A DNA stretch of 47,830 nucleotides from Hoeflea sp. (GCF_014359905.1 NZ_JACIYP010000037.1:1-47830), one strand, 5' to 3'. Numbered from the stretch's first letter, positions 1 through 9,622 are shown. Notes: generated from the sequence alone by a model not told the origin. Program-made: numbers and translations.

Positions 1-235
1 TCGGATCTGTACGGCCTGAAGGCGCAGCCTGACAGGGCCCATTCTCGCGTTGTTAAGCCTTTTGAACCGTTTGAAGCGCTATGGAAAGCAAAACCCGGTT
101 ACCGCTATCGACGAAAGGTGCGCCGCCAACGGCAATCCGAGCTTTGACGCGGTGCATATAACGCACTAAAACCTCGGCACAGCCGCCGCGGATTTGCTGG
201 CGACTCTCCTTGAGGGAACAAAGGACAAGGTCCCG
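1..235. other. Upstream region of the sdh operon
   Basis: No gene can be assigned here. The first ~150 bases are open in one plus frame and the first 42 in one minus frame, but both run off the window edge or lack a recognisable product, so a divergent neighbour beginning near base 42 cannot be excluded. The segment should hold the sdhCDAB promoter. A TTGAAC followed by TATGGA near bases 59-85 is the best visual candidate, but its spacing is poor. The purine-rich AAGGACAAGG just before the sdhC ATG serves as ribosome binding site. Confidence 0.4.
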
Positions 236-631
236 ATGACCAATGTGACGCAGAACCGGCCGTTGTCGCCGCACCTGAGCATCTACAAACAATACCCGAC
301 CATGGTGATGTCGATCCTGCACCGGTTGACCGGCATGGCGCTTTACGCCGGAACGCTGCTGGTCGCCTGGTGGCTGGTCGCCGCGGCTTCCGGACCGGAT
401 TATTTCGACTGGGTCAACGGCATCCTGGGCTCGTTCCTCGGGCGGATGGTTCTGTTCGGCTACACCTGGGCCTTGCTGCATCACCTGCTTGGCGGAATCC
501 GGCATTTCATCTGGGACACCGGCCACGGCTTGGATCCGCAGACCTCGACCAAAATGGCCTGGGCGACAATTGCCGGCTCAAGCATCCTGACGGTCCTGAT
601 CTGGATCGCCGGTTACGCAACCCGCCTCTAG
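236..631 (+). CDS. sdhC: Succinate dehydrogenase cytochrome b556 subunit SdhC
   Basis: Membrane anchor of complex II, which passes electrons from succinate to ubiquinone in the inner membrane. The 131-residue protein opens with the family signature [11 protein letters not shown] and SILHRLTG (residues 8-33), has three hydrophobic segments, and carries H83 and H90 in the HHLLGGIRH stretch; H83 aligns with the axial heme b ligand of E. coli SdhC. The ATG at 236 is preferred over an upstream in-frame TTG because it follows a purine-rich site and gives the normal family length. First gene of the sdhCDAB operon, ending 9 bases before sdhD. Confidence 0.96.
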   Translation: MTNVTQNRPLSPHLSIYKQYPTMVMSILHRLTGMALYAGTLLVAWWLVAAASGPDYFDWVNGILGSFLGRMVLFGYTWALLHHLLGGIRHFIWDTGHGLDPQTSTKMAWATIAGSSILTVLIWIAGYATRL

Positions 632-640
632 GAGAGAGAC

Positions 641-1030
641 ATGGATACCAACAAGATGCGCACGCCGCTCTCCCGGGTCCGCGGCCTCGGCTCGGCCAAG
701 GAAGGCACCGATCATTTCTGGCGGCAGCGGCTGACGGCCGTCGCCAATGTACCCCTGATCCTGTTCTTCATCTTCTTCATCCTCGCCTACAATGGCGAGC
801 CCTATGCGGTGGTTGCCGGCGCGCTGTCCAACCCGCTGGTGGCGGTGCTGATGGGGCTGGTGGTTATTTCCGGCATCATTCACATGAAGCTCGGTATGCA
901 AGTCATCATCGAGGACTATATTCATGCCGAGGGCATGAAGGTGAGCCTCTTGATCCTCAACACGTTCTTTTCAACCGTGGTCGGCGCTGTGTCGTTGTTC
1001 GCGGTGCTCAAACTCGGCTTCGGAGGCTGA
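641..1030 (+). CDS. sdhD: Succinate dehydrogenase membrane anchor subunit SdhD
   Basis: Second hydrophobic anchor of complex II; with SdhC it binds heme b and the quinone. The 129-residue protein has the typical alphaproteobacterial N-terminus ([18 protein letters not shown]), three membrane segments and H81 in HMKLGMQ, the expected heme-ligand position, followed by the usual acidic EDYIH. A GGAGAGAG sequence that overlaps the sdhC stop is the ribosome binding site. The short gap and the order C-D-A-B indicate one transcript. Confidence 0.95.
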   Translation: MDTNKMRTPLSRVRGLGSAKEGTDHFWRQRLTAVANVPLILFFIFFILAYNGEPYAVVAGALSNPLVAVLMGLVVISGIIHMKLGMQVIIEDYIHAEGMKVSLLILNTFFSTVVGAVSLFAVLKLGFGG

Positions 1031-1035
1031 CACCT

Positions 1036-2877
1036 ATGGTAATGACGTCCAGCGTCAACATTGGCGGACGCGACTACACGGTAGTCGATCACTCTTATGA
1101 CGTGGTTGTGGTTGGCGCCGGCGGCGCCGGACTGCGCGCCACTCTGGGCATGGCCGAACAGGGTTTTCGCACTGCCTGTATCTCCAAGGTGTTCCCGACC
1201 CGCTCGCACACCGTGGCAGCGCAGGGCGGCATTGCAGCTTCGCTCACCAACATGACGCCCGACAGCTGGCAGTGGCACATGTATGACACGGTCAAGGGCT
1301 CGGACTGGCTCGGCGATGTCGACGCCATGCAGTATCTGACCATGGAAGCACCCAAGGCCGTCTATGAGCTCGAGCATTACGGGGTGCCGTTCTCGCGCAC
1401 CGAGGATGGCCGCATCTATCAGCGCCCCTTCGGCGGTCACATGCAGAATTACGGCGAAGGCCCGCCGGTGCAGCGCACCTGTGCCGCCGCCGATCGCACC
1501 GGCCACGCCATCCTGCACACGCTGTATGGCCAGTCGCTCAAGCACAATGCCGAGTTCTTCATCGAGTATTTCGCGCTCGACCTGCTGATGGAAGAGGATG
1601 GCCGCTGCACCGGCGTGGTGGCCTGGAACCTCGATGACGGCACCATTCACCGCTTCTCCGCCAAGATGGTGGTGCTGGCCACCGGTGGCTATGGCCGCGC
1701 CTATTTCTCGGCCACCAGCGCGCATACCTGCACAGGCGACGGCAACGGCATGATCGCACGCGCCGGCCTGCCGCTGCAGGACATGGAGTTCGTGCAGTTC
1801 CACCCGACCGGGATCTATGGTGCAGGCTGCCTGATCACCGAGGGCGCCCGCGGCGAAGGCGGCTATCTGGTCAATTCCGAAGGCGAGCGCTTCATGGAGC
1901 GCTATGCACCATCGGCCAAGGACCTGGCCTCGCGCGACGTCGTTTCGCGCTGCATGACGCTGGAAATCCGCGAGGGTCGCGGCGTCGGCAAGAACAAGGA
2001 CCACATCTATCTGCATCTCGATCACCTTGATCCGGCGGTGCTGAACGAGCGGCTTCCGGGCATTTCGGAAAGCGCCAAGATCTTCGCCGGCGTCGATGTG
2101 ACCCGCGAACCGATCCCGGTGCTGCCGACGGTGCATTACAACATGGGCGGGATTCCCACCAATTACTGGGGCGAAGTGCTCAACCCGACCACCGAGGAGC
2201 CTGACCGGGTGACCCCGGGCCTGATGGCCGTCGGTGAAGCCGGCTGCGCGAGCGTCCACGGCGCCAACCGGCTGGGTTCGAACTCGCTCATTGACCTGGT
2301 GGTGTTCGGCCGCGCCGCGGCAATCCGCGCCGGGGAGGTGATCGACCGGGCATCGGCGATCCCCCAGGTCAACGAGACCTCGTTCGAGAAAATCATGACC
2401 CGTTTCGACCGTCTGCGCCACGCCGACGGCTCGCAATCGACGGCGGATCTGCGCGAGAAGATGCAGCGCGCCATGCAGGACGACGCGGCGGTGTTCCGCA
2501 CCCAGGTGTCGCTCGAATCGGGCTGCAAGCGGATGAGCGCGATCTGGGCCGAACTTCCCGACGTGAAGGTGACCGACCGGTCGCTGATCTGGAATTCCGA
2601 TCTGATGGAGACGCTGGAACTCGAAAATCTGATGGCCTGCGCCATCACCACCGTCTATGGCGCGGAAGCCCGCAAGGAAAGCCGTGGCAGCCACGCCCGC
2701 GAGGATTATGTCGGCGGCCCCTATGGCGGCCGCGACGACGAGAACTGGCGCAAGCACACGCTCGCCTGGGTCAACGACAAGGGCGAAGTCAGGCTCGACT
2801 ACCGCCCGGTCCATACCGAGCTGATCGCCGAGGGTATCGATCTTGCCAAGATCGCTCCCAAGGCCCGTGTGTACTAA
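1036..2877 (+). CDS. sdhA: Succinate dehydrogenase flavoprotein subunit SdhA
   Basis: Catalytic subunit that oxidises succinate to fumarate in the TCA cycle and the respiratory chain. The 613-residue protein has an FAD dinucleotide fold at residues 27-32 (GAGGAG), the [10 protein letters not shown] segment with H58, the residue that carries covalently bound FAD in the family, and the substrate-site motifs HPTG, GARGEGG and [10 protein letters not shown]. The ATG at 1036 gives a normal N-terminus; a second in-frame ATG lies two codons later. The same frame stays open far upstream through sdhC and sdhD, but that part is non-coding shadow. Starts 5 bases after sdhD. Confidence 0.97.
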   Translation: MVMTSSVNIGGRDYTVVDHSYDVVVVGAGGAGLRATLGMAEQGFRTACISKVFPTRSHTVAAQGGIAASLTNMTPDSWQWHMYDTVKGSDWLGDVDAMQYLTMEAPKAVYELEHYGVPFSRTEDGRIYQRPFGGHMQNYGEGPPVQRTCAAADRTGHAILHTLYGQSLKHNAEFFIEYFALDLLMEEDGRCTGVVAWNLDDGTIHRFSAKMVVLATGGYGRAYFSATSAHTCTGDGNGMIARAGLPLQDMEFVQFHPTGIYGAGCLITEGARGEGGYLVNSEGERFMERYAPSAKDLASRDVVSRCMTLEIREGRGVGKNKDHIYLHLDHLDPAVLNERLPGISESAKIFAGVDVTREPIPVLPTVHYNMGGIPTNYWGEVLNPTTEEPDRVTPGLMAVGEAGCASVHGANRLGSNSLIDLVVFGRAAAIRAGEVIDRASAIPQVNETSFEKIMTRFDRLRHADGSQSTADLREKMQRAMQDDAAVFRTQVSLESGCKRMSAIWAELPDVKVTDRSLIWNSDLMETLELENLMACAITTVYGAEARKESRGSHAREDYVGGPYGGRDDENWRKHTLAWVNDKGEVRLDYRPVHTELIAEGIDLAKIAPKARVY

Positions 2878-2892
2878 GAGGGAACAGAGACC

Positions 2893-3672
2893 ATGGTTGA
2901 ACTCACACTCCCGAAGAATTCGCAGCCCAAGCCGGGCAAGGTCTGGCCGAAGCCTGAAGGCGCGAAGAACACGCGTGAATTCCGAATTTACCGCTGGTCG
3001 CCGGATGACGCCGACAATCCGCGCATCGACACATTCCACATCGACACCGACGATTGCGGTCCGATGGTTCTCGACGGGCTGTTGTGGATCAAGAGCAAGA
3101 TCGACGCGACGCTGACATTGCGCCGGTCCTGCCGCGAGGGCATCTGCGGCTCCTGCGCGATGAACATCGACGGCACCAACACGCTCGCCTGCACCAAGGG
3201 TCTCGACGAGATCGACGGCGCGGTCAAAGTCTATCCGTTGCCACATCTGCCGGTGGTCAAGGATCTGGTGCCGGATCTCACCCATTTCTACGCCCAGCAC
3301 CGCTCGATCGAGCCCTGGCTGAAGACGGTGTCTCCGACGCCGGCCAAGGAATGGAAGCAGAGCCATGAGGACCGGGCCAAGCTCGACGGGCTTTACGAGT
3401 GCATCCTGTGCGCCTGTTGCTCGACTTCGTGCCCGAGCTACTGGTGGAACGGCGACCGCTATCTCGGCCCGGCCGTGCTGCTGCAGGCCTATCGCTGGCT
3501 GATCGACAGCCGCGACGAAGCCACCGGCGAGCGGCTCGACAATCTCGAGGATCCGTTCCGGCTCTACCGTTGCCACACCATCATGAACTGCGCCCAGACC
3601 TGCCCCAAGGGCCTGAACCCGGCCAAGGCGATTGCCGAGATCAAGAAGATGATGGTCGAACGCCGGGTGTGA
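2893..3672 (+). CDS. sdhB: Succinate dehydrogenase iron-sulfur subunit SdhB
   Basis: Carries electrons from the SdhA flavin to the quinone site through three iron-sulfur clusters. The 259-residue protein has the plant-type 2Fe-2S cysteines C80, C85, C88 and C100, then the bacterial-ferredoxin-type cysteines C170, C173, C176 and C180 and a C-terminal set C227, C233 and C237 for the 4Fe-4S and 3Fe-4S clusters. A GAGGGAACAGAG sequence before the ATG is a clear ribosome binding site. Last gene of the operon; a small CCGGC-TTT-GCCGG hairpin at 3700-3712 follows, without a T-run. Confidence 0.97.
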   Translation: MVELTLPKNSQPKPGKVWPKPEGAKNTREFRIYRWSPDDADNPRIDTFHIDTDDCGPMVLDGLLWIKSKIDATLTLRRSCREGICGSCAMNIDGTNTLACTKGLDEIDGAVKVYPLPHLPVVKDLVPDLTHFYAQHRSIEPWLKTVSPTPAKEWKQSHEDRAKLDGLYECILCACCSTSCPSYWWNGDRYLGPAVLLQAYRWLIDSRDEATGERLDNLEDPFRLYRCHTIMNCAQTCPKGLNPAKAIAEIKKMMVERRV

Positions 3673-3764
3673 GCGGCTGCGTTCATTCGTGAAGCACAGC
3701 CGGCTTTGCCGGATCCCGCCCGTGATCGGGGGCACGCAGGACGCGAACGCGTTCTGCCCCCGGC

Positions 3765-4334
3765 TCATGGCTTGAACAGCGTTCCCGGATAGGTATCCGG
3801 ATCGGGATCCGTGGCCGTCCCCTCGCCCAATGGCCGCTGCATGAAGACGGTGTCGAGCCAGCGGCCATGCTTGTGGCCGGAACCCTTGATCATCCCGGCG
3901 CTTGCAAACCCGGCCTTCTGGTGGACCGCGATTGACGCCGGATGGGCGCCGCCGATGACCGCCACCATCTGGCGGAAACCGAGGCTTTCGCACCGGCCGA
4001 TCAACCTTTCGAGAAGCGCCCCGCCGACGCCCTTGCCGCGGGCCTCGGGCGCAAGATAGATCGAATCCTCGACCAGCCAGCGATAGGCCGGACGGGTGCG
4101 GAACGGCGAGGCATAGGCGTAGCCCAGCACCGTGGCTGCGGCGGTTTCGGCTCCAGATTCGGCTTCAGCGATCAGGTAGGGATAGCCGTCGCCGGTGATG
4201 GCTTTCATCCTCCGTCCCATCTCGGCCTCGTCAGGCGTCAGCAATTCGTAGCTTGCCACGCCGTTCTCGACGCTGTCGGCATAGATGCGGGTGATGGCGG
4301 GAATGTCGGCTTGGGTGGCGTCGCGAATGATCAT
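3765..4334 (-). CDS. GNAT family N-acetyltransferase, phosphinothricin-acetyltransferase-like
   Basis: A 189-residue GNAT-fold enzyme predicted to move an acetyl group from acetyl-CoA to a small amine. The N-terminus IRDATQADIPAITRIYADSV, the middle YAYASPFRTRPAYRW and VEDSIYL, and the acetyl-CoA loop RGKGVGG (in APEARGKGVGGALLERLI) are typical of the PAT/Bar/YncA-like branch, whose members act on phosphinothricin, methionine sulfone or unknown amines. The real substrate cannot be read from sequence. The last ~20 residues (TATDPDPDTYPGTLFKP) extend beyond the domain. It is convergent with sdhB and lies beyond the terminator of the gene upstream, so it should have its own promoter. Confidence 0.85.
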   Translation of the reverse strand: MIIRDATQADIPAITRIYADSVENGVASYELLTPDEAEMGRRMKAITGDGYPYLIAEAESGAETAAATVLGYAYASPFRTRPAYRWLVEDSIYLAPEARGKGVGGALLERLIGRCESLGFRQMVAVIGGAHPASIAVHQKAGFASAGMIKGSGHKHGRWLDTVFMQRPLGEGTATDPDPDTYPGTLFKP

Positions 4335-4400
4335 CGGTGTTGCGGTCCCGGTGGTGAAAGCTCGGCGGATTGTGTAGCGCCAAGCCGGACTCCGGCCAAC

Positions 4401-4428
4401 AAAAAAGGCGGCCCGAAGACCGCCTTTC
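4401..4428 (-). terminator. Intrinsic terminator of the BI-1 family gene
   Basis: On the minus strand AAAGGCGG and CCGCCTTT form a GC-rich stem around a short loop, followed by TTTTTT. It starts about 20 bases past the stop of the BI-1 gene and ends before the GNAT gene begins, so it separates the two. Confidence 0.85.
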
Positions 4429-4448
4429 CAGTGTCAGTGCAAAAGCTG

Positions 4449-5225
4449 TTACTCGCGGTTGCCGAGGAACTGCAGCATGAACATGAACAGGTTGATGAAG
4501 TCGAGATACAGACGCAGCGCGCCCATGATCGCCTTGCGGCCGGCGGTGGCCTGGCCATCGCCCTCGTAATACATCTCCTTGATCTGCTGGGTGTCGTAGG
4601 CGGTCAGGCCCGCGAAGATCAGCACGCCGATCGCCGAGATGGCGAATTCGAGCGCGGTTGACTGCAGGAAGATGTTGACCACCATCGCGATGATCAGGCC
4701 GAACACGCCCATGATCAGGAACGAGCCCATGCCGGACAGGTCCTTCTTGGTGGTGTAGCCGTAGAGCGACAGCGCGCCGAACGAGGCTGCGGTGACGAAG
4801 AAGGTCTGCGTGATCGACGCTCCGGTGAAGACCAGGAAGATCGACGACAGCGACACGCCCATCATCGCGGCGTAGATCCAGAACGTGGTCTGCGCGGCGG
4901 AAACGCTCATCTTCTCGATGCGGAAGCTCAGGAAGAACACCATCGCCAGCGGCGCCAGCATGACCACCCACTTGAGCGGCGAGCCATAGAGCACGGCGCC
5001 GAGGTTGGTCAGCATCTTGCCGTTGCCAAGCGTCGCCACGGCGCTTGCCGGATCATTGGTGGTTGCATACATCGCGACGACGAAGGCAGCCACACCGGTG
5101 ATGCCCAGACCCATTGCCATGATGTTGTAGACGCGCAGCATGTAGGCGCGAAGGCCTTCATCGATCGCGGCGCCCGCCTGGACGCCACCGGCTACGCGGA
5201 CATTCGAATTGCGAAAGTCAGCCAT
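4449..5225 (-). CDS. BAX inhibitor-1/YbhL family integral membrane protein
   Basis: A 258-residue inner-membrane protein of the UPF0005/TMBIM (YccA-YbhL) family, related to eukaryotic BAX inhibitor-1; bacterial members include pH-gated calcium-leak channels and FtsH modulators. About seven membrane segments follow a soluble N-terminus of ~30 residues. The ending, with MGALRLYLDFINLFMFMLQF and LGNRE, and the internal TAYDTQQIK with a conserved Asp are family hallmarks. The ATG at 5225 sits behind a strong GAGGA site; the frame runs further upstream but that part is leader. Monocistronic, with a structured leader before it and an intrinsic terminator after it. Confidence 0.93.
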   Translation of the reverse strand: MADFRNSNVRVAGGVQAGAAIDEGLRAYMLRVYNIMAMGLGITGVAAFVVAMYATTNDPASAVATLGNGKMLTNLGAVLYGSPLKWVVMLAPLAMVFFLSFRIEKMSVSAAQTTFWIYAAMMGVSLSSIFLVFTGASITQTFFVTAASFGALSLYGYTTKKDLSGMGSFLIMGVFGLIIAMVVNIFLQSTALEFAISAIGVLIFAGLTAYDTQQIKEMYYEGDGQATAGRKAIMGALRLYLDFINLFMFMLQFLGNRE

Positions 5226-5300
5226 GTTTTCCTCTTTATAAGCCCCGGTGTGGATTACGGTGTCGGGTATATATCCCAGGCGCCGCTGCGGGGCTCCAGC
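5226..5300 (-). ncRNA. Structured 5' leader, probable ybhL-type RNA motif
   Basis: On the minus strand AGCCCCG (5295-5289) pairs with CGGGGCT (5247-5241), which ends 9 bases before the GAGGA ribosome site. Inside the closed loop are a GGG/CCC hairpin with an AUAUAUA loop (5277-5265) and a self-complementary GGCGCC. A conserved RNA called the ybhL motif is known from 5' leaders of this gene family in Rhizobiales, so location and lineage fit. I could not compare the sequence with the covariance model, so the match is by context and visible pairing only. Confidence 0.5.
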
Positions 5301-5410
5301 ATGCCTGCGTGTAATATGAGGACGAACTGGGGCCACGACAAGGCCTCGTGGAGTCCAAATCGACCGGAAACCTATGCAATTGCTTAATGATCCCGCAAAT
5401 CGGGGGCTCG

Positions 5411-5523
5411 TGGTGCGATCCTGACCGATGGTTCCCATCTGTCAGGACAAATCGCCCCACCAGATTAATGGCCTGTGGGCTGACTTTCCAGAACAGATGC
5501 AAACCATCCGTTCTGGTCAGGCC
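5411..5523. repeat. Two related imperfect palindromes in opposite orientation
   Basis: Palindrome I (5411-5462) has an inner stem of 12/13 pairs around a TTC loop (5419-5447) and outer pairing GCGAT/ATCGC and TGGTG/CACCA. Palindrome II (5470-5523) has an inner stem of 11/12 pairs (5488-5516) and an outer stem GGCCTG/CAGGCC. Read on the minus strand, II closely matches I in the core GATGGTT-N2-CATCTGT, so they are inverted near-copies about 69 bases apart. They fill the gap between the ABC permease stop and the BI-1 leader. No T-run follows either one. Confidence 0.6.
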
Positions 5524-5524
5524 A

Positions 5525-8098
5525 CTAAAGTTCTCGCAACACAGGTGCGGCTTTTTGCCCGAGCACCCGCCAGGTGCCCAACAAGCCGATGCCGACGGTC
5601 AGAACCAGCGCCCCCACAAGCGTGGCAAGCGCGATATCGGGCATGAATTCCGACGGCAGGGTCATGATCCGGCTCACCACGAACCACGAGGCCACGCCGC
5701 CGAAGGCCAGGGCGAAGATCGCGGTGGCAAGCCCGAGCAGGCCGTATTCGTAGACATAGGCGCGGATCAGCGTCGCCCGCGTGGCGCCGAGCGTCTTGAG
5801 CACCACCGCGTCGTGGATGCGCGAGCGGTTGCCCGCGGCCAGCGCCCCGGCCAGCACCAGCACCGAGGCGATCAGCGCCACAAGTGCCGCAGCGCGGATG
5901 GCAATGCCGATCTGGCCCACCAGCCGGTCGGCGAGTTCGAGAGCGTCCTTGACGCGGACGCTGGTGATCGTCGGATAGGCCTGCGTCACGCCGCGCAGGA
6001 TCGCGCCTTCGAGTGCCGCGTCGGCGTTCGCATCGGTCAGCGTCGCCATCCAGGAATGCGGCGCGCCGGCGAAGGTGTTGGGTGAGAACACCATGACGAA
6101 ATTGATCGACAGCGATTCCCACTCGACATCGCGCAGATTGGCGATCCGCGCCGTGATCGGCCGGCCCAGCACCGAGACGGTGATGGTGTCGCCGACCGCA
6201 AGCCCGATCTCGCCCGCCTCCTCGGCGGAGAACGACACCAGCGGCTCGCCTTCGTAATCGGGCGCCCACCACTCGCCTGCGGCCAGCCGCGAATTCTCCG
6301 GCAGGTTCTTCGCATAGGTGATGCCGCGGTCGCCCCTGAGTACCCAGCGGGCTTCCGACGGGACATTCTCCGCATTGACCTCCTCGCCGTTGAGCCCGGT
6401 AATCCGCCCGCGCAGCATCGGCACCTTGATGATCTTGCCGTCCGGGGCGAGCGCGGAGACGACGCGGTCGAACCCGTCGATCTCGCTCGACTGGATATCG
6501 ACAAAGAAGAAGTTCGGCGCCCGGTCGGGCAGGTTGCCCGACAGTTCGCGCCTGAGATTGGTGTCGATCAGCGCCAGCGTCACCAGGAGCGCCAGCCCCA
6601 GCCCGAGCGACAGCACCACCGAGGGCGTGAGTGCGCCGGGGCGATGGATGTTGCCGATGGCGAGGCGGAGCGGCGTCGACCGCACGGCCGGCCAGCGCCG
6701 GGCGATGATCTGCACGCCGTGGCCGACGAGCCGGAGCACGGCGAAGGCCACGATGACGGCCGCGACAAAGGTGCCGGCAATGCGGCGGTCGTCGGCAAAC
6801 CAGATGGCGGCAGCGCACAGGCCCGCGAGCGTCAGGCCGGCGGTCGCGAGATAGGGCCAGCGCGGCAGGCCGCTTGCCTCGAACCCCTGCTGGCGGAACA
6901 GCGCCGTTGCCGGCACTTCGCCGGCGCGGCCGAGCGGCAGCACAGCGAATGCAAACGCCGTCGTCAGGCCGAAGCCCGCGGCAACCGCAAGCGAGGCCGG
7001 GTAGAACGAGGCGCTGACTGCGACCGGAATGACGCCTGCCAGGGCGCTTGCCGCAGCGAACGGCATGAGCGCCCCCAGCGCCAGACCCAGAACGACGCCG
7101 AAACCTGCGATCAGCATCACCTGGATGAGGTAGATCGCCACCACCAGGCTCGACGGCGCGCCGACGCATTTGAGCGTGGCGATGACGCCGCGCTTGCCTT
7201 CGAGCCAGGCGCGCACGGAATTGGCGATGCCGACGCCGCCGACGATCAGCGCCGTGAGCCCCACCAGCGTGAGAAACTGGGAGAACCGTTCGATGTTGCG
7301 GGTCAGCGCCGGCGCGGCGTTGCGGCTGGTGCGGACCTGCCAGCCGGCATCGGGAAAGCGCTCGTTGGACTGCGCCTGCAAGGCGGCGAGATCGCGGCTT
7401 CCGGCGGTCCCGTCAAGCAGCACCCGGTAGCTGTATTCGACCAGGCTGCCCGGACGGATCAACCCGGCCTGGTCAAGCGCCTGCCGCGATACCATCAGCC
7501 GTGGCGCGAAGCCGAAGCCTTCAGACAGGGCATCGGGTTCGGTGGCGATGACCCCGCGGATGATGAACTCCGCCTGACCGACCAGCAGCCTGTCGCCGAT
7601 CTCGAGCCCGAGACGGTCGAGCAGGATCTGTGCCGCGGCCGCGCCGAAGACCCCGTCCTGCTCGGCGAGCACCGCATCCACCGGCATCGCCGGCACGGTT
7701 TCGAAACTGCCATAGAGCGGATAGGCGCCATCGACGGCGCGCAATTCGACCAGCGACTGATCCGTCCCGTCGGGCTTGCGCGCCATGGTGCGCATGTTGA
7801 CGCCGGCCGTGACGGCGCCGAGCCCGTCCACATAGTCGCGTTCGGCATCACCGATATCGCGATTGTCGATCTCGAAGCGGATATCGCCGCCGAGGATGGT
7901 CTTGCCCTCGGACGCGATCGAGCCGGTCATCATCTGCGAGACGGAGTTGACGCCGGCAATCGCGCCGGTGCCGAGCGCCACGCAGGCGAGAAAGATGTAG
8001 AATCCGGAAAGTCCGCCGCGCAACTCGCGCAAGGCCAGGCGGGCAGCCAGTCCGAGCCGCAGGCTGTTGGCCGCTGGCTGCGCGCCAGGCGCGGCCAT
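5525..8098 (-). CDS. ABC transporter permease, YbbP/FtsX family
   Basis: An 857-residue inner-membrane permease with the duplicated FtsX/MacB layout: an N-terminal membrane helix (about residues 30-50), a large periplasmic domain, a block of several membrane helices around residues 260-500, a second periplasmic domain, and a final three-helix FtsX block ending in the LLGTWRVLGQKAAPVLREL region. This is the YbbP architecture; relatives work with a YbbA ATPase and a TesA-like esterase, presumably on lipids or lipoproteins of the cell envelope. Its ATG shares the A of the ATPase stop (TGATG), so the two are translationally coupled. The substrate is unknown. Confidence 0.9.
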   Translation of the reverse strand: MAAPGAQPAANSLRLGLAARLALRELRGGLSGFYIFLACVALGTGAIAGVNSVSQMMTGSIASEGKTILGGDIRFEIDNRDIGDAERDYVDGLGAVTAGVNMRTMARKPDGTDQSLVELRAVDGAYPLYGSFETVPAMPVDAVLAEQDGVFGAAAAQILLDRLGLEIGDRLLVGQAEFIIRGVIATEPDALSEGFGFAPRLMVSRQALDQAGLIRPGSLVEYSYRVLLDGTAGSRDLAALQAQSNERFPDAGWQVRTSRNAAPALTRNIERFSQFLTLVGLTALIVGGVGIANSVRAWLEGKRGVIATLKCVGAPSSLVVAIYLIQVMLIAGFGVVLGLALGALMPFAAASALAGVIPVAVSASFYPASLAVAAGFGLTTAFAFAVLPLGRAGEVPATALFRQQGFEASGLPRWPYLATAGLTLAGLCAAAIWFADDRRIAGTFVAAVIVAFAVLRLVGHGVQIIARRWPAVRSTPLRLAIGNIHRPGALTPSVVLSLGLGLALLVTLALIDTNLRRELSGNLPDRAPNFFFVDIQSSEIDGFDRVVSALAPDGKIIKVPMLRGRITGLNGEEVNAENVPSEARWVLRGDRGITYAKNLPENSRLAAGEWWAPDYEGEPLVSFSAEEAGEIGLAVGDTITVSVLGRPITARIANLRDVEWESLSINFVMVFSPNTFAGAPHSWMATLTDANADAALEGAILRGVTQAYPTITSVRVKDALELADRLVGQIGIAIRAAALVALIASVLVLAGALAAGNRSRIHDAVVLKTLGATRATLIRAYVYEYGLLGLATAIFALAFGGVASWFVVSRIMTLPSEFMPDIALATLVGALVLTVGIGLLGTWRVLGQKAAPVLREL

Positions 8099-8814
8099 CA
8101 GGCGACCACCTTGCCGGCAACACTGGCCGCGTCGGGCACGATACGGCCCGATCGCACCGCGATCTGCCGGTTGCAGCGGTCGGCAAGCGTCACGTCATGG
8201 GTCACCAGCAGAAGCGTCGCGCCGCGCTCCGATTGCTTGGCAAACAGCAGATCGGCGATCTGGCGTCCGGTTTCGCCATCGAGATTGCCGGTGGGCTCGT
8301 CGGCGACGATCAGCACCGGATCGGGCGCCAAGGCCCGGGCAATCGCCACGCGCTGCTGTTCGCCGCCCGACAATTGTCCAGGATAATGGTTCAGCCGGTC
8401 GCCGAGACCCACGGCAATCAGTTCCTCGCGCGCCCGGTCGAAGGCATTGGCGCGGCCGGCAAGCTCCAGCGGCACGGCGACGTTTTCCAGCGCGGTCATG
8501 TTGGGAATGAGGTGGAACGACTGGAACACGATGCCGACGGAGCGGCCGCGCACGGCCGCGACCGCATCCTCGCTCAGAGTGTGCAGCGCGTGATCGGCGA
8601 CATACACTTCGCCCGAATCGAGCCGTTCGAGCCCGGCCACCACCATCAGCAGCGTCGACTTGCCCGATCCGGACGGGCCGACAATGCCGACCGACTCGCC
8701 TGCCGCGATGTCGATGTCGATGCCCTTGAGCACATGCACCGACGAAGCCCCTGTCCCAAGCGTCAGGTTGGCCTGCCTGAGAGTGACAATGGATTTGGCG
8801 TTGGATTGAGACAC
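8098..8814 (-). CDS. ABC transporter ATP-binding protein, YbbA/LolD family
   Basis: A 238-residue ATPase that should power the downstream permease. Walker A is GPSGSGKST near residues 44-52, the Q-loop is in GIVFQSFHLIPNMTAL, the signature is LSGGEQQRVAIARAL, Walker B is VLIVADEPTGNLD and the switch His is in LLLVTHD. The fingerprint matches the YbbA/LolD/MacB group. The start is a GTG, as no ATG lies at the expected N-terminus; AGGA lies about 11 bases upstream. The gene is divergent from the TesA-like esterase, the arrangement also known for tesA-ybbA-ybbP in E. coli. Confidence 0.93.
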   Translation of the reverse strand: MSQSNAKSIVTLRQANLTLGTGASSVHVLKGIDIDIAAGESVGIVGPSGSGKSTLLMVVAGLERLDSGEVYVADHALHTLSEDAVAAVRGRSVGIVFQSFHLIPNMTALENVAVPLELAGRANAFDRAREELIAVGLGDRLNHYPGQLSGGEQQRVAIARALAPDPVLIVADEPTGNLDGETGRQIADLLFAKQSERGATLLLVTHDVTLADRCNRQIAVRSGRIVPDAASVAGKVVA

Positions 8815-8886
8815 GGGCTGGAAATCCTATATGGAAAGGCATGGACGCGGCAAACCGCTTGATCACGAGCACTTAGGAGACTTCCC

Positions 8887-9528
8887 ATGGGTTTTAAAGG
8901 TTTGGCGATCGCCTTGTTTCTGGCGCTTGGCGGCGCGGCCGTTCCCGGTCAGGCTTTCGCGGAGGCTCCGGTGAAGATAATCGGCTTCGGCGACAGCCTG
9001 ATGGCGGGCTACCAGTTGCAGAGCGACGAAGGCTTTCCGGCGCGCCTGGAGGCGGCACTCAAGGCCCGCGGGCATGATGTGGCCATTGCCGATGCAGGCG
9101 TCTCCGGCGACACCACATCGGGCGGCCTGGCGCGGCTCGACTGGTCGATTCCCGACGGCGCCGATGGGGTGATCCTCGAACTCGGCGCCAATGATGCGCT
9201 GCGCGGCCTGCCGCCCGAGCAGACCCGCGACAACCTCGAGGCGATGATCGTGCGGCTTCAGGAGCGCGGCATCGAGGTGATGCTCGCCGGCATGCTCGCC
9301 CCGCCCAATCTCGGCGCCGACTACGAAGCCGCCTTCAACGCCATCTATCCGGAGCTCGCGGCCAGATATGACCTGCTGCTCTATCCTTTTTTTCTCGATG
9401 GCGTGACCGGCGTTCCGGGCATGACGCTGAGTGACGGCATGCATCCAAACGCCAAGGGAATCAATCAGATGGCTGACGGCATGCTGCCGGTTGCCGAACA
9501 GTTCGTCGAGCGGATCAAGGCCCGCTAG
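8887..9528 (+). CDS. Periplasmic SGNH-hydrolase esterase (TesA-like arylesterase/thioesterase I)
   Basis: A 213-residue secreted lipase/esterase. A Sec signal peptide covers about residues 1-25 (ending PGQAFA), then come the GDSL block GFGDSLMAGY with the nucleophilic Ser, the GAND block with the oxyanion Asn, and the C-terminal DGMHPN with the catalytic Asp and His. E. coli TesA, of the same family, shows thioesterase, lysophospholipase and protease activities. AGGAGA sits six bases before the ATG. It is divergent from the YbbA/YbbP-like ABC genes, which suggests joint work on envelope lipids. Confidence 0.92.
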   Translation: MGFKGLAIALFLALGGAAVPGQAFAEAPVKIIGFGDSLMAGYQLQSDEGFPARLEAALKARGHDVAIADAGVSGDTTSGGLARLDWSIPDGADGVILELGANDALRGLPPEQTRDNLEAMIVRLQERGIEVMLAGMLAPPNLGADYEAAFNAIYPELAARYDLLLYPFFLDGVTGVPGMTLSDGMHPNAKGINQMADGMLPVAEQFVERIKAR

Positions 9529-9622
9529 CGTGCGCCGGGCCGAGCGACCCGAAATCTAGGTGCTTGCCTGGGAGGCCATGTCGTGATTCGTTCAGGTCAT
9601 CCGACGATTCGGGAAAACTGCG

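Noticed and set aside
922..3993. A 1023-codon open frame on the minus strand across the sdh operon
   Set aside because: It lies opposite sdhA and sdhB in GC-rich DNA and has no recognisable domain; an antisense shadow.
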